NCBI GenBank assembly: GCA_963691705.1
Contig: OY829541.1
Location: forward strand, 39,511,661 to 39,575,660
Source of the DNA: Viola odorata
Lineage: Eukaryota > Streptophyta > Magnoliopsida > Malpighiales > Violaceae
Direction: 5' to 3'
DNA: 64,000 bases
In this document: piece by piece, positions 44,717-54,836 of the stretch
Layout of the letters: every line of letters starts with the position of its first letter
Numbering within the stretch: the stretch's first letter is position 1
Notes under the pieces: generated by a model
Databases searched by the model: none
Told to the model about the DNA's origin: nothing
What the model saw: only the letters and a program-made list of their open reading frames with translations
Made by a program: the position numbers and the translations under genes

Positions 44717-45235
44717 TGATAAGATTCGGACTTCTGGAAAATCGGGGTTAGGATGATGGCTGATCGGAATCCCTGTTGTCGACGTAGAGAGTACCTGTAA
44801 AGCGCTGGAGGGGGGGCTCAGGTGTAGACACTCCGATGCTTAAGTCAGTAAGACGATTCAAAATGACAGAGGTTCGAGTAGCGATTTTAGGCTTACCTGT
44901 CCTTTTGAATGGTGGGGTATTTATAGGCTACGCGAGGGCGTTATCTGGGGAAGATAACGACATCAAGGACGATATCTCCGAGTTACGTCAAGGGTGATAT
45001 CTCCGAGTGACGTCAGGGACGACAACTCTGGGTGACGTCATTACTGTCCTGGGATGGGATAACGTTGTGCGTGCGGATAGATGACGTGTGACACCCTCCC
45101 CCCGGCTGATGTCGACCATCCCAGGGCTCTTTCCTCGATGAGGGGCGGCATCCTCGGTGGTAGGCACTGCTATGTCTGTCCTTAACGCGGGCGTAGTGAT
45201 GATAACGCCCCCAAAAATAGTCCTGATTGTTATCA
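44717..45235 (-). repeat. 3' LTR of the Tat element
   Basis: 519 bp, starting TGATAAGATTCGGACTTC and ending GATTGTTATCA on the plus strand. It contains a minus-strand TATAAATA box near 44930. It matches 59461-59988 over its whole length with one short indel (CTTCAATGA near 59706 is absent here) and scattered substitutions. Confidence 0.92.
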
Positions 45236-45370
45236 TAAGCCCAATTGAAAATGAGCCCGAGTGTTTACCAAGGGTTGTCGCTTCCTTTGATTTCTATCGC
45301 TCTGCGGCGGTTAACGAGACGACTTAATCTTCCTAGGACACGTGTCTGTATCCGCTGTTCCTTTGGGGCC

Positions 45371-45378
45371 TATAAATT
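45371..45378 (+). promoter_or_regulatory. TATA box of antisense gene a1
   Basis: TATAAATT in GGGGCCTATAAATTTAGAC context, 66 bp upstream of the a1 start codon. The upstream AAGCCCAATTGAAAATGAGC block (45237 onward) recurs before a2. Confidence 0.55.
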
Positions 45379-45436
45379 TAGACTTTTCTCCGCGCAATTT
45401 TCACATCTTTCTAGTATTTCTTTAGGTATTTTCGCC

Positions 45437-45820
45437 ATGGATGAACTGACAAAGAAATTTTTGCTCTCCAAAGCTCACACCTTGAAGAATTTGACTGAGG
45501 CTGATGTGGATTTCCTGGACACCATGATGAGGAAAACCTCTGAGGATATCATGGAGCTTCAGGGAATGATGACTCCACTTCTATCCAGGCAGCTGGGGGC
45601 TTCCCTAGAGGACTTCAGCCCCTTGGAGAGTGTGACGAAGCTGGCCGCCGCCGTTTCCCGCATCGAGGTGGTGGTCACCATGCTGCGACTCCGGAAGGAA
45701 TTGCTGGGGTGCTGCCTGAAGGGGATGAGGGTTTGCTTTTCTGAGATGACCGTCATTGCGGATGCATTGAGGGAGGTTCCCGTGGTGCCAGGGGAGGACG
45801 ATGCTGGGTCCAATGTTTGA
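45437..45820 (+). CDS. Antisense gene a1: small helical protein, intact ORF
   Basis: 127 residues starting MDELTKKFLLSKAHTL. The context GCC-ATGG around the start is good for translation. The protein is predicted mostly helical: DVDFLDTMMRKTSEDIMELQ, then LESVTKLAAAVSRIEVVV, and an acidic end (PGEDDAGSNV). There is no signal peptide, membrane segment or known motif. An AATAAATAAAAT poly-A-like signal follows at 45887. It lies on the strand opposite to gag-pol, next to the 3' LTR. No stop codon interrupts it, although the neighbouring gag-pol is decayed. I do not recognise the family. Possibly an accessory antisense product of Tat elements, or a captured host gene. Confidence 0.6.
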   Translation: MDELTKKFLLSKAHTLKNLTEADVDFLDTMMRKTSEDIMELQGMMTPLLSRQLGASLEDFSPLESVTKLAAAVSRIEVVVTMLRLRKELLGCCLKGMRVCFSEMTVIADALREVPVVPGEDDAGSNV

Positions 45821-46224
45821 CTACCAGTTACTGTCGTCGCTTCCCTTTATTTTGTTTGTATGTAGTCCTCGGGTCGTTAGGCCATAAATAAATAAAATAT
45901 CTTTTCGGTATTCCACTCGTAACCTTTCTTCTTTCGGTGCGTTAACTAACGATTCAGTTGAGGGCCACGTCAGCCCAACTGAAAATGAGCCTGCCATTGG
46001 TTGGGCTTCTGTAACGGTTATCCTCGCGAACCGTTCTGCATTAATTTCGCACCGCCTCTTCAGTATCAACTGATTGGGCAGTTTTTCGGTGTTTTCTCGA
46101 TCAGTGAGAGATTCCACCAAGCGTGATCACAAAATCCGATTTTGCAATTAAGATCGTTCTTTTCGAAATGTATCCCTTCTCTCAAGAGTCGCGCGAGAAG
46201 AAGGGAAAACCTCACCGTTTCGCC

Positions 46225-46232
46225 TATTTAAT
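46225..46232 (+). promoter_or_regulatory. TATA-like box of antisense gene a2
   Basis: TATTTAAT in CGCCTATTTAATGGAA context, 77 bp upstream of the a2 ATG, followed by a pyrimidine-rich leader. Confidence 0.45.
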
Positions 46233-46301
46233 GGAATTTTCTTTCCTTTTTCCTATTCATCTTCTTCTTCACATTTCTCTATTGAAATTACTTGAGGTTT
46301 C

Positions 46302-46727
46302 ATGGCCGACTCGTATTCCTTAGACATTGCTGAACGCGGTTCTCCTCCAAACCCTCCGACTTCATCGGATTCTGACAATCCTCCTTCACCGTCATGTCTG
46401 AGGAGGCGGTTGCCTCACCGTAAAGGTCCCAAGAGGTCCCAGAAAAAGAGAACTTCAAAGATAGTTGGCATGTCTCCTTGTTTCTACGTCCCTCCTGTTC
46501 GAAAGGGTGACGAACTGTTTCCTCACGCTGAGGGTTTCATGGAAAGGAGTTCTATCGGCGATATCGATGCTGGTACCGCGGCTTCTACTACCAGGGGAGA
46601 GTCAAGCTCGCTAAAACTGGGTCAAGAGAGGAGTTTTGAGGAACCTTTCCCGCATATTAACCAGGAGTTTCCGCTTTCGGATGAAGAATACTGTTATTGG
46701 TCTTCTTACTGGCCCGGCGATGATTAA
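46302..46727 (+). CDS. Antisense gene a2: small Ser/Pro- and Lys/Arg-rich protein, intact ORF
   Basis: 141 residues starting MADSYSLDIAERGS. The N-terminal third is Ser/Pro-rich, followed by a strongly basic patch (RRRLPHRKGPKRSQKKR) that could serve as a nuclear localisation signal. A central CFYVPPVRKGDELFP segment follows, then an acidic aromatic C terminus (DEEYCYWSSYWPGDD). No known domain. The frame is open throughout and a poly-A-like AATAAG follows near 46778. It has its own promoter-like region that shares sequence with that of a1. Basic patch plus acidic tail would suit a nuclear protein, but this is only inference. Confidence 0.55.
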   Translation: MADSYSLDIAERGSPPNPPTSSDSDNPPSPSCLRRRLPHRKGPKRSQKKRTSKIVGMSPCFYVPPVRKGDELFPHAEGFMERSSIGDIDAGTAASTTRGESSSLKLGQERSFEEPFPHINQEFPLSDEEYCYWSSYWPGDD

Positions 46728-47029
46728 TTCCGCACGCTATGCTCTTCTGTAGATGTCGTATGGCTATTATAAAATGAATAAGATGATGCCTTTCACTTTT
46801 CTCCTTTCTTAGTTATCTTTCCGCGTTAACTCACCAAATGTTGGTCGCCTATCGCCGAGAGGTTGATTGCCGCTTGATGTAACCGTTTTTCAGTTTTCAG
46901 TCAGTAACTGTCTCCCTTCGAAGATATAAATGCTTAGCCATAAATATCTTTCTGAGGTTTTTCCACGTGTCATTTTCCGCTTTGTACGTGTGTCATTCTT
47001 ATAGGTTGTTCGATCCTCAGGTTCAACCT

Positions 47030-47037
47030 TTATAAGG
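47030..47037 (+). promoter_or_regulatory. TATA box of antisense gene a3
   Basis: TTATAAGG in ACCTTTATAAGGGGAC context, followed by a pyrimidine-rich leader; the first ATG downstream is at 47229. Confidence 0.5.
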
Positions 47038-47228
47038 GGACAATTGTTCTCTTTTAACACTTTTGCTCGCACTTCGAAATTCTTCCCCATTCTTCTCTTT
47101 CTTCTGTTTCTCTTTCTACTCGAGGAAAGTTTCTTCAACCGCTCATCAGCGCCAGTGATCTGCTTACTGCCTTCTTATTCTAGGTATTTTGCTCCCTCTT
47201 CCTCAGATTTTCTTCTCGTTGGGTCATT

Positions 47229-49387
47229 ATGCGTATGACTAGAGATCCCAGGGGTCTCCAGAGGCCTATAGATCTAGAAGTTGAGAAAACACCCAGTCTT
47301 TTTACTTGTGAAATGATTTTGAAGGCTGAGTTGGAGGAGCATGGTATCTTCTTTCCCCCTGGTCAGTCCGTTAAGGTTCCTGAGGTGGGTCAGCGGCTTC
47401 ATGACCCCTTGCCCAGATACGATAGGATGGTATACTTTAAGATGTTCCTCTATGGTTTTCATTTTCCTATTCATGAATCTATAAAAAGGTTACTGCGCCA
47501 ATACGATATCGACCTGGCTCAGATAACCCCTTCCTCTTGGTGTGGGATTTACGCCTTTGTTCGCACTTGCGAATTGCAGGGTAATTTTACCCCATCTGTC
47601 AATTTATTATGTAAATTTTTTAGCTTCAAGTGTCACAACTGTTTAGTTGATATCGCCCCGAGGTGGAATGACGCGTTCGTGCAGACATTCTGGCAGAAGT
47701 TTCGGGGCTTCGAGGAGACTGTGGCTGATTAGAAAAGTGGCTTTTTCATTGTCAGGCTGCCTTTCCACCCCTGGCCTAGGGGCTTCAATCGAGGGCTCGT
47801 TGATTCCATCTGGGTAAATCCCATAGTATTGTCTAGGGATGGGTTACGTCAGGCTAACGCCTTGCTAGAGATAGAATTCTCTTTCCGCATTCGATGGCGG
47901 AGTGTATTATAGGTAAGTTTCTCTCTTTGTGTTATCGCTTTGACTTGTTCGTCGTCCTAACACATCTTGTTGGCAGATGATGCTGAGGATCAATCGCCCG
48001 GAAGGAACGACTCTCCTTTAAACGTGACGCCACTTCAGACGCTACCGACCTCCCCTCCGCCCGAAAGCTCCAGCCGTCAGGCTACTCCGCCAAGGAAGAG
48101 GAGAACTAAGACGGTCCCAGGCGCGGTATTTCTACCCGAGCTTCTCGCTTCCTTGAGAATTGGTTGTCGTTCCGAGGTAGGGAAGTGAATTCGAAACGTC
48201 CCACAGCTAGGGTAACTGACAACGACAGTGAGGATATGGATGCCGATTCTGGGCTTCGTCATGCTTCCTCAGCTCAACGGAAGAGACTTAGAATGGAGAG
48301 GAGCAGTCTGTTTACTGAGGTTCCTTCGAAGAAGGTTGATGAAGTTCGCGTCACGGGGATTAACGCTTATACTGCGGCAAACACCTCTCAGGCGGCAAGA
48401 GTTGCCGAGGCGTCAACTACCATTCCCCCTGAGGTTACTGAAACTCTACCGGTGGCAGACTCGCTGTCCCTGACTGCCGTCCCTGACTCTCCTATTTCCA
48501 CTTGTATTCCTGATGTGGTCGCGCCGATTCTCAACTCGAGCGTTCTTCCTGACCCTCCTACGAGGGGCCCTCAACCATTATTCGTCACTTCTATTTCAGG
48601 TATCGGTGATTCTATCAAAAGTTGCTCTCCTCCCTTTATCGCCAACCTTTCTCCTCATGGTTCCCAAGGAGTTTCTTCTTATCAACTGTATATGTCAACC
48701 TTTGGCACTAGCAGACTTCGTGCTCTAGGGATATCGGATCCATTATCGCGCGATGAACTGATAGGCTCCATAATGGGTGAGATATTTGGTTCTCCTAAAG
48801 ACAAGGAGGAATTGTTGCGACTTCCCCCCGATATTCAACACGCACGCGTTCTGAATGACGTACTAGCTAGTTTCCGCGAAATGCATTACTTTCTCGAGGC
48901 TCATGGCGACAAGCTTCGAGGCTCTCCTGTCTCGAAAGATCAATTAGATGTCGCCTTAACTATGGTGACAGAGTTGACGCGGCTTCAAAATAATAACCAG
49001 GCAGAGTTGAACAATTGTCGTGCCGAGCTTGCAAGAGAGAAATCAAAGGTGAAGGCAAAGATAGAACTTTTGGAGGCGGAATTGGTGGTAGCTAAGGCTG
49101 AGTTAGTGGTGGATGACAAGAGGAATTCTCTCCTTCGTGAAAAGATATTGACCCGCGATGCTGATCTGGCAAAGGTTCCTTCAAAGATAACTTGGTGGAA
49201 GAACAAAATACTGGAGGCCTTTTCTACCGGATTCCCCGACTATTACCGCGGTTAGACTTTCGATCCTGCTAGTATAGCCGATTATGCCTCCGAAAAAATG
49301 AAAGAAATAGACGGGAGTAAAGAGGGTTTTCTTTCTTCCGAGGAGAGAGAGGGAGATGACGGCGGTGATACTGAAGCGATTCCATGA
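47229..49387 (+). pseudogene. Antisense gene a3: 'putative gypsy type transposon' aORF protein
   Basis: Exon 1 (47229-47912) reads DRMVYFKMFLYGFHFPIHES, then LLRQYDIDLAQITPSSW, GIYAFVRTCELQG and FFIVRLPFHPWPRG. This is the conserved block of the plant 'gypsy type transposon' antisense ORF family. A TAG at 47730 sits where Trp is expected (VAD-W-KSG), and another stop ends exon 1 at the donor AG-GTAAGT. After an intron (acceptor TTGGCAG, about 47976) a Ser/Pro-rich exon with a basic patch (PPRKRRTK) follows, with a frame change near 48150. The C-terminal part (48164-49255) is open for 363 codons and ends in a coiled coil (LAREKSKVKAKIELLEAELV). A TAG at 49253 precedes a last stretch to TGA 49387. 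Function of the family is unknown. Confidence 0.75.
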
Positions 49388-49889
49388 CCAGGTAAAGTTG
49401 TCTTCAGAGGGGACTTGTCGCCAGAGAGGGTCTTATTTCTTTTTTCTTTTCTCTTTGAACATTGACTCAATTTAGTTTGTAACAATTGATGACGCTTCTC
49501 ACGTAATAACATCTGTAATTCTTCTTTGAATAATGAACAACGTTTATTTTACTTTTCCGCCTTACCTTGTCATCTGCCTGTTCGGTTAACACTGAGCCGC
49601 GTCATCTTGACTATTGCGTCATCACGCTTGTCTTGTTTTGTAAGATCGATTCTTCTTTTCAGAGCATTTAATGCTCGGGATTCCCTCATTAATGCGAGGG
49701 AGACTTCATGATGGCCCAAAATACACGTGTCAAATCATAGGGGCGCCAAGGGCTAGCGTGCCCTAGGAATTGGTGAGATCAAAGCATCTTCTCGCTTCTC
49801 TAGGATAGTACTCATTGCTTAGGCCTGTTATTCGTGACGCTCCACACGCAACGACTATTACAACAGTTATTTTGGTTAGCTGCTAGGGT

Positions 49890-49896
49890 TATAAAA
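49890..49896 (+). promoter_or_regulatory. TATA box of antisense gene a4
   Basis: TATAAAA in CTAGGGTTATAAAACC context, about 170 bp upstream of the a4 ATG, again followed by a CT-rich leader. Confidence 0.55.
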
Positions 49897-50067
49897 CCTA
49901 ACACTTGCTTCTTTTTCCCACTTTTGTTATTTTTCCCTCTCCATATCATTTCAAACCGTCTTATATTTTTTCTATTCATCCTCTGGGCACTCAAAGTCTT
50001 TCTTTCATAAAGGTATTTCTTATTTTCTTCCGTCGTCTTCTTCATCTTTTTATCTTTTATTTCTGTA

Positions 50068-52060
50068 ATGGCTAGAACTCGCCGTTCTGGTTCTAAGTCT
50101 GTCGATGAAGAAAAGATTGAGAATACTGTTAGTAATATCACCTCCATAGTCGCTCTCAATGAGCATCTAGCCGAACATCATGCTGATATCCCTGAGGGTT
50201 ATACGGTTTCCGTTGCCCCTTATTCGTTACGCCTGAATAGCGTTATAACCGGCAATCGTAGGGTTCTGTATGCTCAGATGTTTCGTTACAGTTTCTAATT
50301 TTCTGTTGATCCCTTCATAAAATAGTTGCTGACTGCCCTTGATTTGAATCCGGTATAGTTAACCCCAAATGTGTATTGCTGTGTTTACGCATTTCTAGAG
50401 CTTTGTAAATACAAAGGGATTAACTCTCCATCCCTTTTGTTACTCAAATCACGTTTCAAGTTGTATAGTCGTCGGGGGGTGATAGCGATATCGCCCCGAT
50501 ATGACGATGACTCGCTCAAAACCTTCACCTGGAAACTCCTCCACCTTGAGTCTTCCATTGAAGATTGGAAAAAAAGAGTTTTTTGTTATTGATCTTCCTG
50601 ACCTTCCTGGCCCCTGGTGGCGATCTGGTTTTAATCAAGGCGTCAAGGATAGTGCCTGGGGTCAACGTGGGACTCTTCGTCAGCCTGAACAAGGCTGGTT
50701 AGACAAACTGCTTGAGCTGGAAATTAGCGTTCATACTCGCAATCTGGCATGCGGGATGGATATTCGAACCTGCATCAGACGTGAGTGTTGTGGTGCTTTC
50801 CTTGTTATCGTAGTCAGTACTAATGCTAATGTTGTCTTATGCTTCTGCAGTAACTGATCCTAACTGGAAGCCTGAAAGTGTCAGGAAACGGCTAGAAGGG
50901 CTCAACAGCGAAGGGAAAGAGAAAGAGTTACTGCCGCTACCGAAGCAGCGGTTAATCCGACTATACTTCCTGTCATTACCGTAAACCCTATCCAAACATC
51001 TTCTTCAGTTAGTGAGGGAATCACCGCTATTCCTCTGGGTATTCCTGCCATATCCGTTGCCGTCTATCCTGTTCAGGCATCTTCTCCCCGGGCTCTGAGA
51101 AAAGGAAAGAAGAAGAAGAGAACGAGAAGTGTTGCCGCTCTTACTCCTCCTTCGGACGCAGCAGCTTCTTCAGAAGTGCCAGTTAACGATATTGCCTCTG
51201 TTAGTGTTTCTTTTCCGACTGCGTTATCTCACCTGCTACTTATTAGTATTGCTTCGCGCTTTCTTTTATTTATTTATCCTTCGCATCACTTCTCTTTGCA
51301 GGACACTACTACTGCTTCTCCTCTCGTATCGCCAACAAGCAATATGAACTTGGGTCACATACTGAACCGTCCTGAGAAAAGGGCGCGGCCTAACGAGGAG
51401 GGCGGAAGTTTGTCATCTGGTCATGTTGATATCGGGGAAGGGCAGACTGCCGTTTTTGATTCTACGGTACCTTCGTCTTACTTGGCTACCTACGCGTTAA
51501 CGTCCTCCGAAGAGCGAGAGGCATTCCTTTCTAAGGATCAGGACGGGCAGATAAACTTGTTGCGCTCCAACTTCTTTACTGGTTTTTCCAAATTTCACTA
51601 CTGGGCGGAGCATATGTCGCATAAGGTTGCTTCCCTTACCACCTCTTTGGACGGGCTTTCCAAGGAGTGGGAAGAAAAGGAGAAGTTGTTGGCGGAACGC
51701 CAAGAATTGTTACTGGCCTTGGAGGCGGCCAAGAAGGACCAAAGGGAGGCGAGAGAGCAAGTGGCAGGTCTTGACACTACTCTGACGGCGGAGAGAGCTA
51801 AGAGTATCGCACTGGAGGAGGAAAAGGCGGCGCTGATAGAGGAGAAAACGACATTGGAGGGTGAGACAACAGAGAAGTGTACGTGGTACGTCGAGAAGAC
51901 TGCCGCTACTATGGCCGACTGCTTCATAGATATCCATGGAGAAGAGGTGTATCAGGATGCCACCTTTGCTGAAGCTTTCATGAAGAGGTTCGCCGATCTC
52001 ACTAATGAAGGTTTCCGCCAGGCCAAGGCCAAAGGCTATAAAAGGCAGAGGAGTTCATAG
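50068..52060 (+). pseudogene. Antisense gene a4: paralogue of a3
   Basis: Starts MARTRRSGSKSVDEEK at 50068. After GNRRVLYAQMFRYSF, the sequence aligns with a3: LTPNVYCCVYAFLELCKYKG corresponds to ITPSSWCGIYAFVRTCELQG. Three stops lie in the first 110 codons, and an A-run frameshift near 50570 displaces EFFVIDLPDLPGPWW. An intron follows the RTCIRR segment (GTGAGT at about 50779, acceptor CTTCTGCAG at about 50850). The second exon is Ser/Pro-rich with a basic KKGKK-type patch. The last exon (from about 51302) is open to TAG 52058, with a long coiled coil (KEWEEKEKLLAERQELLLAL) and an end resembling FADLTNEGFRQAKAKGYKR. Same architecture as a3: conserved N-terminal block, variable linker, coiled coil. 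Broken, so probably not functional in this copy. Confidence 0.72.
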
Positions 52061-52897
52061 GGCCGGCATACCCCGGGCGTTATTACTCCATTTCGTGAAT
52101 ATCGGGAATCACCCCTTTTGTTTTCTGTTGTTGGGGCTTCGATACTTCAAACTTTTGTGTTTTGTAACCCTTCGAGGACATTTTTGAACGATCATATATC
52201 CGGTTAACTCTTTTCTTTTATCGCTGATTTCTTTTTCCTTATTTCTTTCTCTTCGAGCTTCTTTTGGTACATCAGTGGCCTCATTATTGTCACGATAACA
52301 CCAACAGGTCTTGATCTTGACAACAAATTTTAGCAGAAATAGGCCAGCGATTACCATTCAATCATTGAATCATCAATATTGATGATAGATGCTTCGCTAG
52401 ATATTGTGACATGACCTCGTCGTGCGCATTTTAACTATCGTTCAATGTTTTCTGAGATAAGAACTCATAGAGGGGAAAGATCATGATTGCTACTTCCCAC
52501 GATACGCTGCATATAATCACGTTGTTGTAGATATTCTCAGCCAATGGCTTAAGATGACCTGTAGATAGATTCTGATGGGAATATTTGCCAGAGAGAGACA
52601 CAATACATATGTCCTTTAGATCATGTTTCCCAAGCCACGATAATGAGAGTGTTAATCTCTTCGTCGTCTGAATAATATCTCTGCACATTCTCAATTATAA
52701 GTCATTAGTAAAACGACATGTACTAATAGACAATAGTTACCCATAGGAGCTTTTTCACCTCCGACTCAGGTTGTTGTTGCCGATGTCGCTCATATCGCTT
52801 TCTCCACCAGCTATCTTCACCAAGGATTTCCCATCTGGTTACTCGCTGGGATTTCACGATTCTTCGCGTTTCCATATTTCCACGGTCGGCCTGGAAA
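52061..52897. other. Region between antisense genes and tandem array, no gene recognised
   Basis: It probably holds the 3' end of a4. No conserved reading frame on either strand; two short minus-strand frames (52109-52357, 52431-52694) show no known motif. Confidence 0.4.
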
Positions 52898-53395
52898 GTG
52901 CCTCATCTTAGTGAGCTGTCAGATCAAGACAGGCCATCACAAGGCTAGGTTTTTTACTCTCCGGCGTTAACCTCGCATCTCGGAATCGTGCCCTCGTCTA
53001 AGTGAGCCGTCTATATTAGCCCGGTTATCACAAGGATAGGATTTTCACTTCCAGGATGGAGTTACTATCTCCCTGGGCGTGCCTCGTCTTGGCGAGCCAT
53101 CTCCACGAGAACGGTCGGCACAAGGGTAGGACTTTTCACTCCCAGGGATGCCGGGACGTGCCTCGTCTTGGTGGGCCGTCTATGTTAGCCCGGTTTACCA
53201 CAAGGATAGGACTTTTCACTCCCGGGGGTGTCGGGACATGCCTCGTCTCAATGGTCCACCTGTGTTAGCGTGACTGCCACGAGGATATGACTTTTCACTC
53301 CCCACACTAAATTTCACGTATGCTAAGACGTGCCCTCACTTAGTGAGCCGTCTGATCAGGACCGACCATCACAAGGATAAGACTTTTCACTCCTG
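52898..53395. repeat. Six-unit tandem array (78-92 bp units) downstream of integrase
   Basis: Units carry CGTGCCTCGTCTTGG(C/T)G, AGCCGTCTA, a variable CGGT or CCAT stretch, CACAAGGATAGGACTTTTCA and CTCCC. Starts lie at about 52899, 52990, 53080, 53158, 53238 and 53330. Units have diverged, with indels. It lies between integrase and the antisense genes, and may hold both 3' ends. Confidence 0.85.
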
Positions 53396-53502
53396 GCACC
53401 CTTTATTATCTGCACACAATCAGCCACAAACACACAAGAATATTCTCTATTCGAGCGTTAGCACAAGTCAGGGCTGAAATTAGCGAAATGTGCAGAGATG
53501 TA

Positions 53503-54816
53503 TTAAACTCTAGTATGGTATAGTTTCAAACGAGCTACGTTCCAAGAGTTAGGTAAGGGAGTACCATCGAGTGTTTCTAGGTGATATGCTTCCTTTCCGA
53601 TAACGCGGGTAATGCGGTATGGGTCATCCCAGTTCGGGCTGAGTTTCCACATACGCTGTCCGGCGGCTCGTTTGTCTCTAAGTACCAAGTCACCTGCTTT
53701 CAGCAGCCGTTCTTTGACGCACCTATTGTGATAACGCGCCATTCTTTGCTTATAATAGAGCGTTTTCAGAAGAGCTTCCTCCTGCCGTTCCGGTAACGCG
53801 CCGAGGTTAGCCCGTAGCCTCTCCTCATTCATTTCTTCCCTGAAGTATGCCACTCGCAGGCTCATAATACCGATCTCCACCGATGTGATGGCCTTAGTGC
53901 CAAAGGCCAATGCGAAAGGTGTTTCTCCCGTACTAGTTTTAACGGTCATGCGGTATGCCCACATCACATACGACAGCTCATCTGCCCATTTCTTTTTAGA
54001 TCCTTCCAAGTTTTTCTTTATGCCACTAAGAATGCTTCGATTCGTCACTTCTGCTTGACTGTTGGTCTGTGGGTGAGCCACGGAAGAGAACCTTTGTTTG
54101 ATCTGAAATTCCACGCACTGATCTTTAAAGAACTGGCTGGTGAACTGCGTCCTGTTATCACTGACTAACACACGGGGAACACCGAACCGCATGATGACTT
54201 GGTGTTTAAAGAAACGCCAAATTTTCTCTATCGTGATGTTGGTTACCGCTTCCGCTTCTGTCCACTTCGTGAAGTAATCTACTATCATGACCACAAACTT
54301 TAGCTGGGACCTTGCCTTTGGAAATGGGCCTAGGATGTCTATCCCCCATTTGGCGAAAGGACAAGGAGCCACTATTTCAGAAATCTCTGTGGCTGGTTGT
54401 CGAAGAATCTTGTAGAACTCCTGACATTTTTGGCATGTCCGTATATAATTGTGGCAATCTCTTCGAATAGTAGGCCAGTAGAATCCATACCTGAAGACTT
54501 GCGCGGCTAAGGTGCCGCCCGATGCGTGCATACCGCATATTCCTTCATGGATTTCTCGCAAGGTATGAAAACCCTCTTGCTCTGTTATACACTTAGCGGC
54601 TGGGTGAGAAAAGCACCTCCGGACCAGTTCCCCGTCATAATATGTACACCGTGCCGCTTGTTTTAGCACTTTCTTTTTCTCGGCGTTATCCACAGGTAAT
54701 TCCTCATGTTTCAAGTATTTTATCACGGGGATTCGCCAGTCATTTTCAATTTCTTCCACGCAAAGTGACGCTTGCTCTTCCATGAAGGAGGGTATCGATA
54801 TCTCTCTGTAGTACAC
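53503..54816 (-). pseudogene. Ty3/gypsy integrase (pol C-terminal part)
   Basis: 437 open codons on the minus strand. The zinc domain shows H-E-G-I-C-G-M-H and CQKCQEF (HHCC). The catalytic core shows D in WGIDILGPFPKA, D in LVSDNRTQF and E in QTNSQAEVTNRS, the DDE triad. The family usually has Gly after DN; Arg is present here. The C-terminal region reads AGDLVLRDKR then WKLSPNWDDPYRITRV, the family's GPY/F-like end. This is the longest undamaged piece of pol, but it starts after a frame change that separates it from the RNase H region. Integrase inserts the cDNA into host DNA. Confidence 0.92.
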
Positions 54817-54836
54817 GCCCTTGGGTATGGACGCGT

